Under the pieces are notes generated by a model, which was not told where the DNA came from, made no database searches, and saw nothing but the letters and a program-made list of their open reading frames with translations. The translations under genes were made by a program, and so were the position numbers. A stretch of 44,090 bases of DNA from Salinimicrobium sp049687495 (lineage in GTDB: Bacteria; Bacteroidota; Bacteroidia; Flavobacteriales; Flavobacteriaceae): assembly GCA_049687495.1 (NCBI GenBank), contig JBAVJB010000163.1:1-44090 (forward strand), in the 5' to 3' direction. Of the stretch, positions 6,898 to 14,861 are shown in pieces (within the stretch, counting starts at the first letter, position 1; every line of letters begins with the position of its first letter).

Positions 6898-8457
6898 TTA
6901 GAGGGGTATATTAGAATGCTTTTTTGGAGGGTTCGTAAGCTTCTTGGTTTGCAGGGTTTGCAATCCGCGAATGATCCTGAAGCGGGTGTTGCGTGGTTCG
7001 ATCACGTCGTCTATGTAACCAAAAGCTGCGGCCTGGTAAGGATTAGCAAACTTCTGCTTGTACTCCTCCTCCTTCTCTTTCTTGTACTTCTCCCTTTCTT
7101 CGGAATTTTCGATCGTGTTCATCGCCCGCCCCTCAAGAACTTCTATTGCTCCCGAAGCGCCCATTACGGCAATTTCTGCCGAAGGCCACGCATAATTAAG
7201 GTCTCCCCGAAGCTGTTTACAGCTCATCACATCATGTGCGCCGCCGTAGGATTTTCTCAGTGTGATCGTGATCTTCGGCACAGTGGCTTCCCCGTAGGCG
7301 AACATCAGTTTCGCCCCATGAATAATGATACCCGCATATTCCTGCCCGCTTCCGGGGAGAAATCCCGGCACATCAACAAAGGTGAGGATAGGAATATTAA
7401 AGGAATCACAGAACCTGACGAAACGCGCAGCCTTGCGGGAAGCATCGCAATCCAGCACGCCTGCAAGGAAGTTTGGTTGGTTAGCTACGATCCCCACAGA
7501 TTCCCCATTCATCCTGCCAAAGCCTACGATCATGTTCTTGGCATAATTGCGGTGTACCTCCAGGAATTCGCTGTCGTCTAGCACGCTAAAGAGCACCTCC
7601 AGCATGTCGTAAGGCTGGTTCGGGTTTTCGGGAATGATCTCGTTAAGGAAATCATCCATTCTGTCTATTGGATCACTGGTGCTGAACAAAGGAGCTTCCT
7701 CCAGGTTATTCTGCGGAAGATAGGACAGCAACTTTCTTATAAGCAGCAAACCATTCTCCTCGCTGTTCACCATGAAGTGAGATACCCCCGATTTTGATGC
7801 GTGTACCTTGGCCCCGCCAAGATTGCTCACACTTATTTCCTCACCGGTCACGGTTTTTACCACTTTTGGACCGGTGACGAACATATAGGAGTTCTCCTCG
7901 GTCATCATCACAAAATCTGTAAGCGCCGGGGAATAAACGGCACCTCCGGCACAGGGCCCAAAAATGGCAGAAATTTGAGGTATTACTCCCGAAGCTAAAA
8001 TGTTGCGCTCGAATATTTCGGCATAACCGGCCAAAGAGGTTACTCCTTCCTGAATGCGGGCACCGCCACTGTCGTTGATGCCTATGACAGGCGCCCCGGC
8101 TTTCATGGCCATATCCATGATCTTGCAGATCTTTTGTGCAAAGGTTTCAGAAAGAGAACCGCCAAAAACCGTAAAATCCTGGGAAAAAACGTAGACCACA
8201 CGGCCGTCTATTGTACCGTGGCCGGTTACTACTCCGTCGCCCAGAAATTTGTTGTTTTCCATCCCAAAGTTGGTGCAGCGGTGAGTGACAAACATGTCGA
8301 ACTCCTCAAAGCTGCCCTCGTCCAGGAGGATATCTATTCTTTCCCTCGCGGTTAATTTTCCCTTCTCGTGCTGCGAGTCGATCCTTTTTTGACCGCCTCC
8401 CAATCTTGCGGTTTCCCGCTTTTTGATCAACTCATTGACCTTGTCCTGCCCTGCCAT
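6898..8457 (-). CDS. mmdA: Carboxyltransferase subunit (methylmalonyl-CoA decarboxylase alpha / propionyl-CoA carboxylase beta)
   Basis: Crotonase-fold biotin-dependent carboxyltransferase, 519 residues, two halves. Visible motifs: GINDSGGARIQEGV (126-139) and FGPCAGGAVYSPALTDF (166-182) in the N-terminal acyl-CoA half, GVLDCDASRKAARFVRFCD and FVDVPGFLPG in the C-terminal carboxybiotin half. GGAHDVMS carries D409, the position that in PccB proteins favours propionyl-CoA. Genes on either side code for the epimerase and the other pump subunits, so the physiological reaction is probably methylmalonyl-CoA to propionyl-CoA with sodium export. Use as a propionyl-CoA carboxylase cannot be excluded, but no biotin carboxylase gene is adjacent. 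Confidence 0.92.
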   Translation of the reverse strand: MAGQDKVNELIKKRETARLGGGQKRIDSQHEKGKLTARERIDILLDEGSFEEFDMFVTHRCTNFGMENNKFLGDGVVTGHGTIDGRVVYVFSQDFTVFGGSLSETFAQKICKIMDMAMKAGAPVIGINDSGGARIQEGVTSLAGYAEIFERNILASGVIPQISAIFGPCAGGAVYSPALTDFVMMTEENSYMFVTGPKVVKTVTGEEISVSNLGGAKVHASKSGVSHFMVNSEENGLLLIRKLLSYLPQNNLEEAPLFSTSDPIDRMDDFLNEIIPENPNQPYDMLEVLFSVLDDSEFLEVHRNYAKNMIVGFGRMNGESVGIVANQPNFLAGVLDCDASRKAARFVRFCDSFNIPILTFVDVPGFLPGSGQEYAGIIIHGAKLMFAYGEATVPKITITLRKSYGGAHDVMSCKQLRGDLNYAWPSAEIAVMGASGAIEVLEGRAMNTIENSEEREKYKKEKEEEYKQKFANPYQAAAFGYIDDVIEPRNTRFRIIRGLQTLQTKKLTNPPKKHSNIPL

Positions 8458-8467
8458 AGGTTATACT

Positions 8468-8878
8468 TTATTGTTGTTGTTTTTCACAGAGTTCTGTAAG
8501 CACTCCAAAAGTTGATTTTGGGTGCAGAAAAGCGATCTTCAAATCTTCGGCACCAAATCTTGGTTCTTTATCAATAAGCCTAACATCTTTTTGAGCCAGC
8601 TCATCAAGATTTTCCTGCAACCCGTCTACCGCAAAAGCCAGGTGGTGCAAACCCTCCCCGCGTTTCTCGAGGAACTTTCCTATAGGCCCTTCAGCCGATG
8701 TAGATTCCAATAGTTCCAGCTTTGTTTGCCCAACCTTAAAAAACGCAGTCTTTACCTGTTGTTCCTGCACCTCTTCAACGCGGTAGCATTCCAGGCCGAG
8801 CTTTTTCTCATAAAACTCGATCGCCTCCTCAAGATTTGTGACCGCTATCCCTATATGTTCAATATGTGTGGCTTTCAT
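8468..8878 (-). CDS. mce: Methylmalonyl-CoA epimerase
   Basis: A 136-residue VOC-fold protein that interconverts (R)- and (S)-methylmalonyl-CoA, linking methylmalonyl-CoA mutase to the decarboxylase. It begins MKATHIEHIGIAVTNLEEAI with metal-ligand histidines, has GEGLHHLAFAVD in the second module and ends with a glutamate-containing LTELCE strand, the pattern of this family. It is 10 bp upstream of the carboxyltransferase gene on the same strand, so the two are probably co-transcribed. It sits 58 bp after pckA, with a strong hairpin between. Confidence 0.92.
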   Translation of the reverse strand: MKATHIEHIGIAVTNLEEAIEFYEKKLGLECYRVEEVQEQQVKTAFFKVGQTKLELLESTSAEGPIGKFLEKRGEGLHHLAFAVDGLQENLDELAQKDVRLIDKEPRFGAEDLKIAFLHPKSTFGVLTELCEKQQQ

Positions 8879-8894
8879 TTTGCGCTTTTTGAAA

Positions 8895-8923
8895 GGCAGG
8901 CAAGGCCTGTAGCCTCGCCTGCC
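8895..8923 (-). terminator. Strong hairpin between pckA and mce
   Basis: GGCAGGC-a-AGGC / GCCT-c-GCCTGCC stem of 11 bp with one mismatch and a 5-nt loop. On the minus strand it follows the pckA stop by 13 bp but is followed only by TTTC and an A-run, so it may be an attenuator, mRNA stabiliser or REP-like repeat rather than a full terminator. Confidence 0.5.
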
Positions 8924-8936
8924 ATAAAATTTATGA

Positions 8937-10577
8937 TCAACTTTTAGTCAGTCCAACCGGCATTTTGTGGTGCTCATCAATCAGCGGTCCGCCTTCTATA
9001 ATGAATTCTGAAGCCTCGTTAGCGAACTTCTCAAAGTTCAGGTGGAAGGAATGCGCCAGCTGAATCGACTTCTGAATATATGCCGCCTTCTGAAGCCAGG
9101 TGTTCATAGGGTTCATGATTTCTGAAGGTACGCCGTGGCAATATTTCGGCATGTTCAACCCAAAGATCGGGTGCATCTCGTAATCCACTTTTTGAAGCTC
9201 ACCCTTCAGAATTTCAGAGATCATTGCCCTGGTATATTTCAGTTTAATTCTGGAACCAACGCCATAAGGGCCGCCACTCCAGCCGGTGTTGATGAGCCAT
9301 ACGTTCACGCCTGATTTCTCCATTTTTCGGCTTAACATTTCCGCATAAACAGTTGGGTGTAAAGGCATGAAAGGTTCGCCAAAACAGGCCGAGAAAGAAG
9401 GAACAGGTTCATTGATTCCCGCCTCGGTACCGGCAACTTTAGCGGTATATCCCGAGATGAAGTGGTAAGCTGCCTGTCCCGGAGTAAGTTTGGAAACCGG
9501 AGGCAAAACCCCAAAGGCATCACAGGTGAGAAAGAAAATGTTCTTCGGATTCTTAGCGTAAGACTTCTCCTGAATGTTGTCGATATGGAAAATAGGGTAG
9601 CTCACGCGGGTATTCTGCGTAATGCTGTCATTAAAGAAATCGACTTCTTTATTCTCCTTTAAAATGACATTTTCGAGCATGGCTCCGGGTTTGATCGCCC
9701 TGAAGATATCCGGTTCCTGCTCTTCGGTAAGGCCTATGACCTTGGCATAGCAGCCGCCTTCAAAGTTGAAGACCACGTCATCTTCGGTCCAGCCGTGCTC
9801 ATCGTCTCCAATAAGCTTCCTTTCTGGATCTGCCGAAAGGGTTGTTTTCCCTGTCCCCGAAAGTCCGAAGAAAATTGCAGTATCGCCTTCTTCCCCCACG
9901 TTGGCAGAGCAGTGCATGGGCAGCACATTTTTTTCGACCAGAAGGCTTAGGTTAAGGGCCGAAAAAATCCCCTTTTTTATCTCACCGGTATATGCAGATC
10001 CTCCAATGAGGGCGATCTTTTTGCTGAAGTCAAGAATGCTGAAGTTGCCCTGCCGCAAGCCGTACTTTTCAGGCGCTGATTCCACATAACCGGGAGCGCA
10101 CAGCACCAGCCATTCCTCTTCAAAGCCGGCCAACTCTTCCTCTTTGAACCTTAAAAACATGTTCTTAACGAAGAAATTTGACCAGGGATATTCTGTAATG
10201 GTGCGAACATTCATGCTGTAATCCGGGTGTGCACACACGTAGCCGTCATGAACATAAACTTCTTTCCCGCTTAAATAATCGGCGACCCTTTCATACAACT
10301 GCTCAAAATTTTCAGTAGAAATGGGTTTATTGATCTTGCCCCACCACACTTTTTCGCGGGTGTACTCGTCCTGCACAATAAAGCGGTCCTGCGGAGAGCG
10401 GCCGGTAAACTTTCCGGTTTTCACCGCAAGCGTTCCATTCGCGGTTTCTACGCCCATTCCTTTTTCTACTGTGATCTTCTGCAGCTCTTCCCCGGAAAGG
10501 TTCCAATGCACTTTGCTATCTCTAAGCCCATATTTCTCAAGGCTTTCGGCTGTTGGAGGTTCAAGAATTTTTGTCAT
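8937..10577 (-). CDS. pckA: Phosphoenolpyruvate carboxykinase (ATP)
   Basis: Makes PEP, CO2 and ADP from oxaloacetate and ATP, the entry to gluconeogenesis. The 546-residue protein has the P-loop GLSGTGKTT (238-246), the metal site LIGDDEHGW (255-263), RSPQDRFIV (60-68) and the C-terminal NTGWSGGPYGVGSRIKL block, all diagnostic of the ATP-dependent family. Length is normal. The ATG at 10575-10577 fits the family start. It precedes the methylmalonyl-CoA genes on the same strand, so gluconeogenesis and propionate/C4 metabolism may be read together, subject to the hairpin at 8895. Confidence 0.97.
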   Translation of the reverse strand: MTKILEPPTAESLEKYGLRDSKVHWNLSGEELQKITVEKGMGVETANGTLAVKTGKFTGRSPQDRFIVQDEYTREKVWWGKINKPISTENFEQLYERVADYLSGKEVYVHDGYVCAHPDYSMNVRTITEYPWSNFFVKNMFLRFKEEELAGFEEEWLVLCAPGYVESAPEKYGLRQGNFSILDFSKKIALIGGSAYTGEIKKGIFSALNLSLLVEKNVLPMHCSANVGEEGDTAIFFGLSGTGKTTLSADPERKLIGDDEHGWTEDDVVFNFEGGCYAKVIGLTEEQEPDIFRAIKPGAMLENVILKENKEVDFFNDSITQNTRVSYPIFHIDNIQEKSYAKNPKNIFFLTCDAFGVLPPVSKLTPGQAAYHFISGYTAKVAGTEAGINEPVPSFSACFGEPFMPLHPTVYAEMLSRKMEKSGVNVWLINTGWSGGPYGVGSRIKLKYTRAMISEILKGELQKVDYEMHPIFGLNMPKYCHGVPSEIMNPMNTWLQKAAYIQKSIQLAHSFHLNFEKFANEASEFIIEGGPLIDEHHKMPVGLTKS

Positions 10578-10664
10578 AATTATAGTTGTTAATTGGTTGT
10601 ATTGATGAGTGCCAGGGCGGTGAGCCGGGGCAGAAAGCTTGATATTTTTGACATTTTTGGATAC

Positions 10665-11444
10665 CTAATCCAGCACGAGCAGAGGTACGTTGGTATGAAG
10701 GGTTAGATATCGGGTGAGACGGCCTTCAGAAGGTATACCGTTCTTAAGATGCGTGTTCGGCATAATGGCCAGCATGTCTATGTCGTACTTTTCAATATAC
10801 TCGAGTATGCCTTTTTCAATATCCTCATTTTCAGCAAAGGAATGGTGCGAATAGAACATCTCGAGAAAGTATTGCAGCGTATTTTCGTTGCTCTCATCAT
10901 CTTCGGAATAAGAGGCTGCCACCGGAGTTTTTTGCACCGTAAGCACATGCACCCGGGCTTTGAACCTCCTTGAGACGTCTAGCAAAACGTATAAAGGAGA
11001 GCGATCGGCTATTCTTTCCTGCCCAACAGAAAGGATGATGGTCTCCAACCTGAACTTTTTGAACTTTTCAGGGATCACCAATACCGGAAGGTCTGCTTCG
11101 TGAACAAACCTGGAAGTGCGGGTAACAAGATCTTCTTCGCCCATTTCGGCACCCTTTGTTCCCATGATGATCAAATCGATCTCCATCTTTTGCTGAATCT
11201 CAATGATAGTAGAAACCAGCTCCCCAGATCTTACAAGCTCATGCAGCTGTGGGTTAAGCGGGTTCTCATACTTTTTGGTGAGCTTATCAAATTTTTCTTT
11301 GATCTGTTCTTCTAATAAGTTGCCATCCTTGATGTGAAGAAGGTAAAGCTGAATGGATGGATCTTGGCCGGCAAATTTTACTGCATAGTCTAAAGCGTTT
11401 ATAGACACTTTAGAAAAATCGAGTGGGACAAGGATGTTTTTCAT
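10665..11444 (-). CDS. Tandem universal stress protein
   Basis: A 259-residue protein with two UspA modules: first MKNILVPLDFSKVSINALDYAVKF ... LIIMGTKGAEMGEEDLVTR, then a second, diverged module from about residue 130. The first module lacks the complete G-2x-G-9x-G(S/T) ATP signature, so nucleotide binding is uncertain. The ATG at 11442-11444 is chosen; an upstream in-frame extension of 22 codons would include the predicted promoter and lacks family similarity. The promoter (11493-11500) and an Fnr/Crp-like box (11523-11536) suggest control by oxygen or redox state. Function beyond stress survival is not readable. Confidence 0.85.
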   Translation of the reverse strand: MKNILVPLDFSKVSINALDYAVKFAGQDPSIQLYLLHIKDGNLLEEQIKEKFDKLTKKYENPLNPQLHELVRSGELVSTIIEIQQKMEIDLIIMGTKGAEMGEEDLVTRTSRFVHEADLPVLVIPEKFKKFRLETIILSVGQERIADRSPLYVLLDVSRRFKARVHVLTVQKTPVAASYSEDDESNENTLQYFLEMFYSHHSFAENEDIEKGILEYIEKYDIDMLAIMPNTHLKNGIPSEGRLTRYLTLHTNVPLLVLD

Positions 11445-11492
11445 GATGTGAAGGTATAAGGGTGTGTAACTGAAAATTCCTTTTTCATACCC

Positions 11493-11500
11493 TAAAGATA
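11493..11500 (-). promoter_or_regulatory. Predicted -7 box of the universal stress gene
   Basis: Minus strand TATCTTTA, one base from the TAnnTTTG consensus, 48 bp upstream of the ATG. No TTTG is found at the normal -33 spacing, which is compatible with an activator-dependent promoter. Confidence 0.45.
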
Positions 11501-11522
11501 AGCCCGGCAACAGGCTAAAATC

Positions 11523-11536
11523 ATGACAAATGTCAA
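11523..11536 (-). promoter_or_regulatory. Candidate Crp/Fnr-family operator
   Basis: Minus strand TTGACATTTGTCAT, that is TTGAC-N4-GTCAT, one base from a perfect TTGAC-N4-GTCAA palindrome of the Fnr/Dnr type. Its centre lies about 42 bp upstream of the transcription start inferred from the -7 box, the classic class II activator position. Confidence 0.45.
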
Positions 11537-11810
11537 TTGCGAACCGAAAGTAATTAACATTTAAGGCACGAAAACGATTGAAATTTTAGCGCTTTATATT
11601 TCTACGGAAAATTCTGACAAAAACACTCCTATCTCCCTGAAGATGAGCAGCCGCAGCTGCAGAAGAATAATTTTTAGAAATATGAACAGAAGAGATTTAT
11701 TAGAAATGGAAATTTTTAAAAAACCTGAAGTACAAGAAGGCTCAAAAATGGCATTTTCGGATGACCTTAATTTTAGTCACCTGAAAAGAGAAGTCTCTAA
11801 AATGACATTT

Positions 11811-12563
11811 TTACCACTCCTTAAGCTGAAGTTCTTTGCCGTCGAAAACAGCATAGGTGTAGAAATTGATCCAGTCTCCGGTATTGATGTATTTTGAATC
11901 TTCCTTCAGCTGAAAGTCTATAGGCAAGTGCCGGTGCCCAAACAGGAAGTAATCATAGTGCTTTGTTTCCAGTTTTCTTCGGCAATAAGCAATAAGCCAT
12001 TCCCCTTCTTCCCCAAGGAATTCCACGTCTTCCTCCCCGGAGATCGCCCTGTTCTTCACCGAAAAATACTGCGCCAAGGGCACCCCAAGATCGGGATGCA
12101 GCCACCTGTAAAGACCTTTTGCAAAGGGATTGGTGAACACTTTTTTCATCCTTTTGAAGCCTTTGTCCCCAGGCCCTAAGCCGTCGCCATGGCCAACGAG
12201 AAAGGTTTTGCCGTTAAAGTTAAACTCCTTGGGACGGAGAAAAACAGGAATATTGAGTTCTTTCTCGAAATAGTCATTCATCCAAAGATCATGGTTGCCC
12301 ACAAAAAAATAAACAGGAATCCCACGATCCCTTAGCTGCGCCAGCTTTCCCAGCACCCGCACAAAGCCCTTGGGCACCACGTGCTTGTATTCGAACCAGA
12401 AATCGAAAAGATCTCCGAGCAAAAAGATAGCAGCTGCGTCTTCGCTTACGTGATCCAGCCAGGCAACGAATTTTTGTTCGCGCGGCCGGCTTTCTTCCGC
12501 AGTAGGTGCGCCAAGATGGTTATCGCTGGAGAAATAGATCTTCTTTCCTTCCGGAATTTGCAT
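11811..12563 (-). CDS. lpxH: UDP-2,3-diacylglucosamine diphosphatase, LpxH-like
   Basis: Calcineurin-like phosphoesterase of lipid A synthesis that hydrolyses UDP-2,3-diacylglucosamine to lipid X at the inner membrane. The 250-residue protein has the full metallophosphatase set: D14-x-H16, GDLFDFW (D51), GNHD (N90, H91), GHGDG (125-129) and GHRH (H210, H212). The GDLFDFWFEY and GHGDGLGPGDKGFKRMKK blocks are those of the Bacteroidetes LpxH-type enzymes. It is monocistronic in appearance, divergent from the mhqO-like gene at 12690. Confidence 0.88.
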   Translation of the reverse strand: MQIPEGKKIYFSSDNHLGAPTAEESRPREQKFVAWLDHVSEDAAAIFLLGDLFDFWFEYKHVVPKGFVRVLGKLAQLRDRGIPVYFFVGNHDLWMNDYFEKELNIPVFLRPKEFNFNGKTFLVGHGDGLGPGDKGFKRMKKVFTNPFAKGLYRWLHPDLGVPLAQYFSVKNRAISGEEDVEFLGEEGEWLIAYCRRKLETKHYDYFLFGHRHLPIDFQLKEDSKYINTGDWINFYTYAVFDGKELQLKEW

Positions 12564-12645
12564 GCCTGTAAATTAGGGGGTAAAGATATAGCTTAAAATT
12601 TCAAGTTAAAAACCTTTTAAAACTGAGGCCTCTGAACGGCCTGCT

Positions 12646-12676
12646 TTTGTCTTTTTCGCAAATAGCAGTACCTTTA
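12646..12676 (+). promoter_or_regulatory. Predicted promoter of the mhqO/mhqD-like operon
   Basis: TTTG at 12646-12649, exactly 19 bp, then TACCTTTA at 12669-12676: a good -33/-7 pair of the Bacteroidetes type, 13 bp before the ATG at 12690. The leader would be only about 7-9 nt. Confidence 0.6.
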
Positions 12677-12689
12677 AGAGAAACAGCCT

Positions 12690-13643
12690 ATGGAAAAACT
12701 TGTAAAAGGTATTCATCATGTGACAGCCCTTGCGGGAGACCCGCAGCGAAATCTCGATTTCTATACCGGCATCCTGGGCCTTCGAATGGTGAAGAAGACG
12801 GTGAACTTTGATGCACCCGATGTTTATCATTTCTATTACGGTGACGAGACCGGGCAACCCGGCTCTATTCTCACTTTTTTCCCTTATGAGGGAATTCAGC
12901 GCGGGAGGCACGGCAAAGGAATGCTCAACGTTACCACTTTTTCTGTTCCCTCAACTTCCATCGAATTCTGGGAGAAAAGGCTAAAGCAGTTCAACATCAA
13001 TTACACTCCCGCCCAGGACAGGTTTGAAGGAGAAGCAGCCATTTATTTTCAGGATCCCGACGGACTGGGACTGGAGCTCATCTTTAACGACAGCGATCAA
13101 CGCCCGGGCTTTTCATACGGCGCCATTCCGAAGGAACATTCCATCAAAGGTTTTTACAGCGTAGAGATATGGCAGGAAGGCTATGAACGTACCGCCGGTT
13201 TACTTACCGAAGTGCTTGACCATAGCCTTATCGCCGAAAAAGGCAACCGCTTCAGGTTTGCCGCCTCAGATGCTCCCGGAAATTACATCGACATTCTTTG
13301 CTCCCCCGACAGCCTGCGCGGACTTGGCGGCGGCGGGACCGTACATCACCTGGCTTTTAATACGCCCAACAGGCAAACACAGGCTGCCGTGAGGGAAAAG
13401 GTCTTTAACGGCGGATATAATCCCACTCCTGTACTGGACCGGCAGTATTTCGAATCTATCTACTTCAGGGAACCGGGAGGAGTGTTGTTTGAAGTGGCCA
13501 CGACCGAACCCGGCTTTGCCGTTGATGAAGCCCCTGAACATTTAGGCGAATCGCTTAAGCTTCCGAAGCAGTACGAGTCAAAAAGAGAACTTATTGAAAA
13601 AGCCGTAACACCGGTACAGTTGGACCCTCTAAAATTTAAATGA
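12690..13643 (+). CDS. mhqO: VOC-family ring-cleaving dioxygenase, MhqO-like
   Basis: A 317-residue two-module vicinal-oxygen-chelate protein. The first module opens KGIHHVTALAGDPQRNLDFY, the second has GGTVHHLAFNTP, and the last strand GGVLFEVATTEPGF supplies the glutamate ligand, so the His/His/Glu metal site is complete. It resembles MhqO/MhqA-type proteins linked in Bacillus to quinone and hydroquinone resistance. The next gene overlaps it by 4 bp and codes for an MhqD-like hydrolase, which strengthens the assignment. The true aromatic substrate is unknown, and no MarR-type repressor gene is adjacent. Confidence 0.82.
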   Translation: MEKLVKGIHHVTALAGDPQRNLDFYTGILGLRMVKKTVNFDAPDVYHFYYGDETGQPGSILTFFPYEGIQRGRHGKGMLNVTTFSVPSTSIEFWEKRLKQFNINYTPAQDRFEGEAAIYFQDPDGLGLELIFNDSDQRPGFSYGAIPKEHSIKGFYSVEIWQEGYERTAGLLTEVLDHSLIAEKGNRFRFAASDAPGNYIDILCSPDSLRGLGGGGTVHHLAFNTPNRQTQAAVREKVFNGGYNPTPVLDRQYFESIYFREPGGVLFEVATTEPGFAVDEAPEHLGESLKLPKQYESKRELIEKAVTPVQLDPLKFK

Positions 13644-14275
13644 TGCTACACGAAAGAAGATTCATCCACGCTGGAACTCCCATTGAAAAAGCTAAAAAGG
13701 CGCTCATTATGCTTCACGGCCGCGGCGGTTTTGCTGAAGATATCCTTGGCCTGGCCGATGAGCTAAAGATCGAAAACTTTGCCCTTATCGCGCCACAAGC
13801 CTACAACAACAGCTGGTATCCTTTGTCTTTTATGGCTCCCGAAGAACAAAACCAGCCATGGCTTGACTCGGCGTTGGAACTGCTAAAGTCACTGGAAACA
13901 GAGCTAAATGAAAAAGGAATTGCTTCAGAGAACATCTACTTCTTCGGATTTTCCCAGGGCGCCTGCCTCACCCTTGAGTATGTTACCCGGAACGCCAAGA
14001 AATACGGCGGCGTCATCGCCATTATTGGCGGCTTAATTGGAAAACATATCAACACCGGCAATTATATTACAGACCTTGAAGGCACAAAAATCTACTTGGG
14101 CACCAGTGACCCCGATAGTCATGTACCGGTAGAACGGGTGCAGCAAACGGCAGAGATCTTGAAAAACAAGAATGCGCAGGTGGAACTAAGGATTCTGAAA
14201 AATGCGGGTCATGTGATCGTACCGGAAGAACTGGGAGTGGCCAATAATTTCATTTTCGGCTATTCCGGGGAATGA
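13640..14275 (+). CDS. mhqD: Phospholipase/carboxylesterase-family hydrolase, MhqD-like
   Basis: A 211-residue alpha/beta hydrolase of the carboxylesterase 2 family. LMLHGRGG-type oxyanion motif (IMLHGRGGFAED, 23-34), nucleophile S105 in GFSQGACL, acid in SDPDSHVPVERV and base in NAGHVI are all present. The ATGA overlap with the dioxygenase gene implies translational coupling. In Bacillus, mhqO and mhqD belong to the same quinone-responsive regulon, so the pair probably detoxifies quinone-like compounds. It converges on queD with one base between the stop codons, and no terminator is seen. Confidence 0.82.
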   Translation: MMLHERRFIHAGTPIEKAKKALIMLHGRGGFAEDILGLADELKIENFALIAPQAYNNSWYPLSFMAPEEQNQPWLDSALELLKSLETELNEKGIASENIYFFGFSQGACLTLEYVTRNAKKYGGVIAIIGGLIGKHINTGNYITDLEGTKIYLGTSDPDSHVPVERVQQTAEILKNKNAQVELRILKNAGHVIVPEELGVANNFIFGYSGE

Positions 14276-14276
14276 A

Positions 14277-14729
14277 TCAGACGTTGTCTGAGGCGTACCA
14301 TTCGGCATAAGAAGTCTCAGTCTCCTGCAGTCTTAGGGAAAAAAGTTTGATGTGCGCAGGCAGCCTTTTTTTGATCTTTTCGGCAAAATCCTGGATCATG
14401 TTTTCGCTCGTGGGCTGGTAGTCCACAAGGATCACGTTATGGTCCCTTTTTTTTAGCTCTTCGGCCAGCTCCACATGAGGCGTTTTTTTGTTGAATACGG
14501 TCGCATGATCAAAAACATCAACGACCTCCTGCTTCACGATCTTCTTGAGATCACCAAAATCTATCACCATTCCCAATTTCACATTATCAACATCAGAAAT
14601 TGGCTGTCCAATCACTGTTACCGCCAGTTTATAGCTGTGCCCGTGAACATTCTTGCACTTGCCGTCATAGCCGTAAAGCGCGTGCCCTGTCTCAAATGAA
14701 AATTGTTTGGTGATTCTAATCAGGCCCAT
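14277..14729 (-). CDS. queD: 6-carboxytetrahydropterin / 6-pyruvoyltetrahydropterin synthase
   Basis: T-fold enzyme acting on 7,8-dihydroneopterin triphosphate, usually in queuosine synthesis. With the ATG at 14727-14729 the protein is 150 residues. The zinc ligands are H16, H29 and H31 (FETGHALYG and CKNVHGHSYK) and C25 is the catalytic cysteine. DFGDLKKIVKQEVVDVFDHA and PTSENM are family blocks. A TTG two codons upstream is possible but unneeded. Bacteroidetes members are normally annotated as 6-carboxytetrahydropterin synthase; a tetrahydrobiopterin-type role cannot be excluded. No other que genes are nearby. Confidence 0.9.
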   Translation of the reverse strand: MGLIRITKQFSFETGHALYGYDGKCKNVHGHSYKLAVTVIGQPISDVDNVKLGMVIDFGDLKKIVKQEVVDVFDHATVFNKKTPHVELAEELKKRDHNVILVDYQPTSENMIQDFAEKIKKRLPAHIKLFSLRLQETETSYAEWYASDNV

Positions 14730-14776
14730 AATCAAATTTTTTGCAAAGATACGGGATTTTCAAGTGGCGCAGAAAG

Positions 14777-14803
14777 GCTGTCAAAAATGACATTTTTGAC
14801 AGC
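14777..14803. repeat. Perfect 27-bp palindrome containing the AAAATGNCATTTT core
   Basis: Arms GCTGTCAAAAATG / CATTTTTGACAGC around a central A. It lies in the divergent queD / oxygenase spacer, where a terminator is not needed. The same arms recur in the sodA terminator at 30169-30201. Confidence 0.8.
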
Positions 14804-14836
14804 TCACTTTTTCTGAAAACCTATTGAAAAACAGAA

Positions 14837-14844
14837 TACATTTG
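14837..14844 (+). promoter_or_regulatory. Predicted -7 box of the 2OG oxygenase gene
   Basis: TACATTTG followed by C, an exact TAnnTTTG match, 17 bp before the ATG at 14862. No convincing -33 box is seen. Confidence 0.55.
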
Positions 14845-14861
14845 CGCGCCAAAATTTTGAT

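Larger units (their letters stand above)
11445..11810. other. Intergenic region between lpxH and the universal stress gene
   Basis: Besides the promoter and operator noted separately it holds two exact AAAATGNCATTTT palindromes (11745-11757 and 11799-11811), the second abutting the lpxH stop. A plus-strand open frame from 11643 runs into lpxH antisense and shows no recognisable protein features. Confidence 0.5.

Noticed and set aside
11445..11510. 22-codon upstream extension of the universal stress protein
   Set aside because: It reads through the predicted promoter and the UspA family begins at the MKNILVPLDFS methionine.
11643..11897. Plus-strand open frame of 84 codons between the universal stress gene and lpxH
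   Set aside because: It overlaps the end of lpxH antisense, contains two copies of the dispersed palindrome and has no recognisable protein character.
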